From NCBI GenBank assembly GCA_029256035.1, contig JAQSYR010000018.1, positions 1-11,337 on the forward strand: DNA of 11,337 nucleotides, in the 5' to 3' direction. The translations under genes and the position numbers were made by a program. The notes beneath the pieces were generated by a model that saw only the letters and a program-made list of their open reading frames with translations, had not been told where the DNA came from and searched no databases. Positions 7,253-11,337 of this stretch are shown here, piece by piece. Numbering within the stretch: position 1 is the stretch's first letter; each line of letters opens with the position of its first letter. Origin of the DNA: Anaerocolumna sp. (GTDB lineage: Bacteria > Bacillota > Clostridia > Lachnospirales > Lachnospiraceae).

Positions 7253-7307
7253 ATAAAATATAAAACCTTATTATGTGAAATCAACAAAAAAAGGTTTTAT
7301 ATTTTAT
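7253..7307 (+). terminator. terminator-like hairpin after the regulator
   Basis: A perfect 17-bp inverted repeat (7253-7269 and 7291-7307) with a 21-nt loop begins 14 nt after the regulator's stop. The stem is almost all A-T, with a central ACCTT/AAGGT. There is no clean T run after the stem, but its 3' arm is itself U-rich (TTTTATATTTTAT), so termination is plausible rather than certain. It separates the regulator from the uxaB promoter 37 nt downstream. Confidence 0.6.
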
Positions 7308-7343
7308 ACAGTATATACAAAGTTATATTTTTTTTATTTTTGT

Positions 7344-7363
7344 TGTATACATCATTGTATACA
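7344..7363. promoter_or_regulatory. candidate tandem GntR operators at the uxaBA promoter
   Basis: Two perfect TGTATACA copies at 7344-7351 and 7356-7363, exactly 12 nt apart, each preceded by T. The first overlaps the -35 and the second fills the spacer, so binding would exclude RNA polymerase. This is the best of the three sites and the only one with two exact copies. Confidence 0.7.
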
Positions 7364-7374
7364 ATGTGTATAAT
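7346..7374 (+). promoter_or_regulatory. promoter of the uxaBA operon
   Basis: A perfect TATAAT at 7369-7374 is preceded, after a 17-nt spacer, by TATACA (7346-7351, 4 of 6). The start is near 7381, giving a leader of about 28 nt. The -35 is weak and entirely inside the first operator octamer. I saw no cre-type catabolite-repression site in this intergenic region. Confidence 0.7.
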
Positions 7375-7408
7375 GTGGTTAGAAATATTCAAAATGGAGG
7401 TATTATGA

Positions 7409-8878
7409 ATGAAAAAAGTTAATGAGACAATTGAGAAGGTTTACGGTAATTATCCGGAAAAAATTCTTCAAATCGGTGAAGGTAATTTTTTAAGAGCTTT
7501 TGCTGACTGGATGATAAATAATGCCAATGCCAATGGCGATTATAAAGGAAGTATTGTACTTTGCCAACCAATTGCAAATGGCCTGGCTGATATGATTAAT
7601 GACCAGGATGGTGTTTACACCCTTGCAATGAGAGGTATTGAAGATGGTAAGGCCGTAGAAAAAATTGAACAGATTACTTCTGTTTCCAGATGCATTAATC
7701 CATATTCTGATTATGAAGCTTTTATGGAGATAGCAAGAAGTAAGGATCTTGAAGTAATTATTTCTAATACAACGGAAGCCGGAATATCCTACAAAGAAGG
7801 CGATAAAGTTACGGATACTCCTCCTGCTTCATTTCCTGCTAAGGTGACTGCATTCTTATATGAAAGATTTAAAGCTTTTCAAGGTGCTATGGATAAAGGA
7901 TTATTATTTGTGCCGGTTGAGCTTATTGATAAAAACGGAGATAATTTAAAGAAAATTGTACTGCAATATGCTTTAGAATGGAATCTTGGCGATGATTTTA
8001 TTAATTGGATCCAGAATGCCAATAAATTTACTAACACATTAGTTGATCGTATTGTTACAGGCTATCCAAGAGATCAAATTGAATATTTCGAAGAAAAATT
8101 AGGCTATAAAGATCAAATAATTGTAACCAGTGAAGTCTTTAATTTATGGGTTATTGAAGGAAAACCGGAATGGGCTGATATTTTACCAATCCACAAAAAT
8201 GAAGCCAATGTTATTTGGACAGATGATGTAACCCCATACAAAATGCGTAAAGTACGTATTTTAAATGGTGGTCATACTTCAACTGTACTTGCAGCTTATC
8301 TTTCCGGTCATAATTTTGTTGGAGATTTTATGAATGATGAAACATTTAAAAGCTTCTTAAACAAAGTTATTTATGATGAAGTAATTCCAACACTGGATCT
8401 GCCAAAAGAGGAATTAATAGAATTCGCAGATTCTGTTGGAGATCGTTTTGCCAATCCTTATATTAAACATAAATTATTAGATATATCCTTAAATTCCTGC
8501 TCAAAATTCAATGCAAGATGCCTTCCATCTTTAGTTGAATATGTGAACAGAAAAGGTACCCTTCCAGAAGCTTTATGTTTCTCTCTTGCTGCCTTTATTA
8601 AATTTTACAAAGGTACTATGACAGACGGTCAGTATATTGGTAAACGTAGTGATGGCACAGAATATCAGATTAAGGATGATGCCGAAGTATTAGAATTCTT
8701 TGCTGAAATTTGGGCTAAGAATGATACTAACACCATAGCAAAAGCTGTACTTTCTAATACCTCTTTCTGGAGTGGCATGGACCTAACAAGTATTTCCGGT
8801 CTTTATGAGAAAGTTGCAGATTATTTAGATAAACTTGAAACAAAGGATGTTCACAGTGTTCTTAAAGAACTAGTATAG
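7409..8878 (+). CDS. uxaB: tagaturonate reductase (D-altronate oxidoreductase)
   Basis: Reduces D-tagaturonate to D-altronate with NADH in the cytoplasm, a step of galacturonate catabolism. It has 489 residues, close to E. coli UxaB. It belongs to the polyol-specific long-chain dehydrogenase family. The N-terminal nucleotide-binding motif is IGEGNFLRAF (22-31). SNTTEAGISY (119-128) and LVDRIVTGYPRD (211-222) are strongly UxaB-like. The catalytic set Lys281, Asn286 and His289 has the K-x4-N-x2-H spacing known from mannitol dehydrogenase. LDLPKEELIEFADSV and NPYIKHKLL in the C-terminal half also favour UxaB over fructuronate reductase UxuB, though UxuB-type activity cannot be excluded. GGAGG lies 8 nt before the ATG at 7409; an out-of-frame ATG at 7405 would give only five codons. 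First gene of a two-gene operon, 8 nt before uxaA. Confidence 0.94.
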   Translation: MKKVNETIEKVYGNYPEKILQIGEGNFLRAFADWMINNANANGDYKGSIVLCQPIANGLADMINDQDGVYTLAMRGIEDGKAVEKIEQITSVSRCINPYSDYEAFMEIARSKDLEVIISNTTEAGISYKEGDKVTDTPPASFPAKVTAFLYERFKAFQGAMDKGLLFVPVELIDKNGDNLKKIVLQYALEWNLGDDFINWIQNANKFTNTLVDRIVTGYPRDQIEYFEEKLGYKDQIIVTSEVFNLWVIEGKPEWADILPIHKNEANVIWTDDVTPYKMRKVRILNGGHTSTVLAAYLSGHNFVGDFMNDETFKSFLNKVIYDEVIPTLDLPKEELIEFADSVGDRFANPYIKHKLLDISLNSCSKFNARCLPSLVEYVNRKGTLPEALCFSLAAFIKFYKGTMTDGQYIGKRSDGTEYQIKDDAEVLEFFAEIWAKNDTNTIAKAVLSNTSFWSGMDLTSISGLYEKVADYLDKLETKDVHSVLKELV

Positions 8879-8886
8879 GAGATATT

Positions 8887-10419
8887 ATGTCAGAAATGGT
8901 TAATCAGGACAAAAAAATGGAAGAACAAAACAGCTTAATCATTATATCAGATACGGATAGTGTTGCAGTTGCCCTAAGAGACCTTAAAGCAGGTGAAACA
9001 TGCTCTTTAGATTCCATAGAAATTACTATTGCAACCGATGTACCTTTTGGCCACAAAGTTGCAATCAAGGACATTAAAAAAGACGACCATATTATTAAGT
9101 ATGGCCAACCCATTGGTCATGCATTAACCCATATAAAAAAGGGTGAGCATGTTCATACCCATAATCTAAAGACAAATTTAAATGACTTACTAGAGTATAG
9201 TTATAAACCAAACACAGCTATTTTTGAGCAATTTAAAGAAATAAGTAAAGATAAGTATTTCCAAGGATATGTTCGACCTGATGGCAGTGTTGGAATAAGA
9301 AACGAAATATGGATTATTCCTACGGTAGGCTGCGTTAACATGACAGCTACCAGATTAGCAAATGAAGCCAATCAATTATTTGCAGATAAGACCGATGGTG
9401 TATTTGCTTATACTCATAATATGGGCTGCAGCCAGTTAGGTACTGATCACGAAACTACACAACGTCTGTTAAAAGGTATTATAAATAATCCCAATGCAGG
9501 TGGGGTTCTGGTATTAAGTTTAGGTTGTGAAAATAACAATCTGGATAATTTCAAACCAGTTTTAGGCGAGTATGATCCAAACAGAGTTAAGTTTCTTATC
9601 ACCCAAACAGAAGAAGATGAATATGAAGCTGGTATGAAATTATTAAATGAACTTGCTGATTATGTATCTACCATGAAACGTGAGAAAGTATCTGCCGAAA
9701 AACTAATATTAGGTTTTAAATGTGGTGGTTCTGATGGATTTTCTGGAATTACAGCCAATGCCCTTTGTGGCAGAGTTAATGATGCTCTGATACGACAGGG
9801 CGGAACTACAATTTTAACAGAAGTACCTGAAATGTTTGGTGCTGAAACACTTCTTATGGAACGAGCCGTATCTGAGGAAGTATTTCATTCTGTTGTAGAT
9901 TTAATTAATAATTATAAAATGTATTTTCAAAGATATAACCAAACAATTTATGAAAATCCATCTCCGGGTAATAAAAAAGGTGGTATCTCAACACTAGAGG
10001 ATAAATCCTTAGGTTGTATTCAAAAAGGCGGCAAAGCCCCTGTTGTAGGCGTGTTAGATTATGGTGAAAAAATAAAAACAAACGGACTAAATCTTTTAAC
10101 AGGTTCCGGTAATGACCAGGTTTCTTGTACCAATTTAGTTGCAAGTGGCGCACAAATGATATTATTTACAACTGGCCGTGGTAATCCATTTGGTTCTCCG
10201 GTTCCCACAGTGAAAATTTCCTCCAACTCCGATTTGTACAATCGAAAAAAACACTGGATTGATTTTAATGCAGGACAGATTTTAGAAGGCAGAAATTTTG
10301 ACCAAGTTACAGAAGATTTCTTTAATTACTTATTAGAAGTTGCTTCTGGAAAGCAAACCAAAAATGAAATGAATGGCTATAAAGAAATCTCCATCTTTAG
10401 AGATGGCGTTATATTGTAA
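8887..10419 (+). CDS. uxaA: altronate dehydratase
   Basis: Dehydrates D-altronate to 2-keto-3-deoxy-D-gluconate; the family enzyme uses iron. It has 510 residues, slightly longer than E. coli UxaA because of a polar N-terminal extension of about 15 residues. The N-terminal SAF domain covers about 16-95, with DVPFGHK (51-57) and EHVHTHN (87-93). The catalytic domain shows GYVRPDGSVGIRNE (127-140), TVGCVN (146-151), THNMGCSQLGTDHE (176-189), KCGGSDGFSG (278-287) and TTGRGNPFGSPVPTVKISSN (428-447). Conserved cysteines 149, 181, 214 and 279 are candidate metal-site residues. GGAG lies 5 nt before the ATG and 8 nt separate it from uxaB, so the two are co-transcribed. The product KDG needs KdgK and KdgA, which are not in the window. 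The call is firm; no frame damage is visible. Confidence 0.96.
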   Translation: MSEMVNQDKKMEEQNSLIIISDTDSVAVALRDLKAGETCSLDSIEITIATDVPFGHKVAIKDIKKDDHIIKYGQPIGHALTHIKKGEHVHTHNLKTNLNDLLEYSYKPNTAIFEQFKEISKDKYFQGYVRPDGSVGIRNEIWIIPTVGCVNMTATRLANEANQLFADKTDGVFAYTHNMGCSQLGTDHETTQRLLKGIINNPNAGGVLVLSLGCENNNLDNFKPVLGEYDPNRVKFLITQTEEDEYEAGMKLLNELADYVSTMKREKVSAEKLILGFKCGGSDGFSGITANALCGRVNDALIRQGGTTILTEVPEMFGAETLLMERAVSEEVFHSVVDLINNYKMYFQRYNQTIYENPSPGNKKGGISTLEDKSLGCIQKGGKAPVVGVLDYGEKIKTNGLNLLTGSGNDQVSCTNLVASGAQMILFTTGRGNPFGSPVPTVKISSNSDLYNRKKHWIDFNAGQILEGRNFDQVTEDFFNYLLEVASGKQTKNEMNGYKEISIFRDGVIL

Positions 10420-10421
10420 TT

Positions 10422-10493
10422 AAGGTGTCAGGCACCATGAACAAAATATGAACAGAAATGTTCATATTTTGTTCATGGTGCCTGACACCTTTT
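10422..10493 (+). terminator. 33-bp perfect hairpin, shared terminator or dispersed palindrome
   Basis: Arms 10422-10454 and 10459-10491 are perfectly complementary over 33 bp and close on a GAAA tetraloop. The outer part is GC-richer (GGTGTCAGGCACC) and the inner part holds ATGAACA twice in direct orientation. On the plus strand the stem ends in TTTT, only two nt after the uxaA stop begins the spacer, so it can terminate uxaBA. It abuts the stop codon of the convergent kinase gene at 10492 and can also serve that strand, with a weaker U tract. It is far longer than an ordinary terminator stem. Confidence 0.85.
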
Positions 10494-11337
10494 ATATACT
10501 TATAATAAACTTACTGCCTTCATTTAGCTCAGACTCTACCTTAAGAGTGCCATTTATTTTCATTATGTTTTCTTTTGCAACATATAATCCTATGCCTTCC
10601 CCTTCTTTATCTGTAAAACTGGAACTTCTGTAATAGGCATCAAAGATTTTTGCTTGCTCTTCCTTTTTTATGCCAGGGCCATTATCTTCTATTGTAATCT
10701 GGATAGATGCTGCCATAGCTTTACAGGTTATTATAACCTTGCCACCTATATCCGTGTATTTATAAGCGTTGGTTAATATATTATAAATGGCCTGACTTAA
10801 TTTATATTTATCCGTATTTATATTAATCTTGGATTCTTCTATAAACACTAACTCAATTTTTTTCTTTTCAAATTGCATCTGTAATCCACCAATAATTTGT
10901 CGAATCAAAGAATTTAATTCAAATTCTTCTAATTTAATGGAATCATCATACTTTTCAGCATCAATCATTCCACTCATATTCGATATAATTGATGCAATAT
11001 TTTCAATCTGTGCTTCACATATTCTGATTTCGTCCGGTGTCATTTCTATAACACCATCTTCCATTCCCTCTAAATGTGTCTTCATTATGGTTAAAGGAGT
11101 CCTGGTCTGGTGAATCATTTCATCAATTAATGCTTTTCTACTTTTTTGTTTTATCTTCAGCCTGGTTTTTAATGATTCTAAACTCTGCTGTATTACATTA
11201 ATTTCTTTTACTTTGGAGTGCAGAACTTCTGTTTCATTCCCAAGATCAATGTTCTGGGCCATTTCTGCTGTTTGAATTAAATCCTTACTCATTCTCTTAC
11301 TTATCAGAGTTCCGATTAAAATAGAAAATATAAGCAC
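10492..11337 (-). CDS. sensor histidine kinase, C-terminal part (cut at right edge)
   Basis: The membrane sensor of a two-component system; only its last 281 codons are visible. The frame is open at 11337, so the N-terminus, the sensor region and most of the membrane part lie outside. The visible part begins with the end of a membrane segment (LIFSILIGTLI), then a HAMP-like linker to about residue 60. The HisKA dimerisation helix carries the phospho-acceptor histidine in MIHQTRTPL (His76 of the visible part). The ATPase domain has the N box (YNILTNAYKY, 185-194), G1 DNGPGI (218-223) and G2 GEGIGLYVA (246-254). Gln follows the histidine where Glu is commoner; this is seen in some functional kinase groups. 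Its partner regulator is probably further right. It converges on uxaA and shows no link to it beyond position. Confidence 0.93.
   Translation of the reverse strand: MLIFSILIGTLISKRMSKDLIQTAEMAQNIDLGNETEVLHSKVKEINVIQQSLESLKTRLKIKQKSRKALIDEMIHQTRTPLTIMKTHLEGMEDGVIEMTPDEIRICEAQIENIASIISNMSGMIDAEKYDDSIKLEEFELNSLIRQIIGGLQMQFEKKKIELVFIEESKININTDKYKLSQAIYNILTNAYKYTDIGGKVIITCKAMAASIQITIEDNGPGIKKEEQAKIFDAYYRSSSFTDKEGEGIGLYVAKENIMKINGTLKVESELNEGSKFIISI

Noticed and set aside
7305..7319. TATACAGTATATACAA as an extra operator copy after the regulator
   Set aside because: It does not contain the TGTATACA core and overlaps the terminator stem rather than promoter elements.
8904..10241. Antisense reading frames inside uxaA, and similar long frames opposite dctM and the chemoreceptor
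   Set aside because: They mirror strong conserved coding frames, have no ribosome-binding sites and encode no recognisable proteins.
11335..11337. GTG at the right edge as the start of the histidine kinase
   Set aside because: The frame is open to the edge and the visible part begins inside a membrane segment, so the true start lies outside.
10720..11337. Gln after the phospho-acceptor His of the kinase as a sign of lost activity
   Set aside because: His-Gln occurs in functional kinase groups such as BceS-like sensors, and the N, G1 and G2 boxes are intact.
1..11337. CRISPR arrays, tRNA or rRNA genes, transposases or phage genes
   Set aside because: No spaced direct-repeat array, no tRNA cloverleaf motifs and no mobile-element proteins were seen on either strand.

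Overview
The window is AT-rich DNA with clostridial features: strong AAGGAG/GGAGG ribosome-binding sites, long AT-rich terminator hairpins, a T-box leader and a lipoprotein-type solute-binding protein. The best guess is an anaerobic Firmicute of the Clostridia, perhaps Lachnospiraceae. This is inference from style and gene content; there is no marker gene.

Layout, left to right. Positions 1-161 hold a minus-strand promoter and the first half of a T-box leader that runs off the left edge. Its specifier reads UGG, so the gene outside the window is probably tryptophan-related. Next is a minus-strand methyl-accepting chemotaxis protein (289-2001) with its own promoter. A long-armed terminator (2116-2188) separates it from a minus-strand operon (6211 down to 2278) encoding a zinc alcohol dehydrogenase and a complete TRAP transporter: binding protein DctP, small membrane subunit DctQ and large membrane subunit DctM. 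Divergent from this operon, on the plus strand, are a GntR/FCD regulator (6585-7238), tagaturonate reductase UxaB (7409-8878) and altronate dehydratase UxaA (8887-10419). The uxaBA unit ends in a 33-bp perfect hairpin shared with a convergent sensor histidine kinase, which is cut by the right edge.

The centre (2278-10419) reads as one sugar-acid catabolic module. The TRAP system would import an acid sugar. The dehydrogenase, which resembles L-galactonate 5-dehydrogenase (LgoD/YjjN), could make D-tagaturonate. UxaB reduces that to D-altronate and UxaA dehydrates it to 2-keto-3-deoxygluconate. No uronate isomerase (UxaC), KDG kinase or KDPG aldolase is present, so lower steps must be encoded elsewhere. 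The oxidation and reduction would cancel, so conversion of L-galactonate to D-altronate would be redox neutral.

The most interesting signal is regulatory. The octamer TGTATACA lies in all three promoters of the module, each time with a second exact or 6/8 copy exactly 12 nt upstream or downstream. This is a good candidate operator for the local GntR protein, controlling itself and both arms of the pathway. Other points of note are an A8 run at the start of dctQ, where a one-base change would switch the gene to an ATG start, and a 17-codon in-frame mini-ORF just before the regulator.
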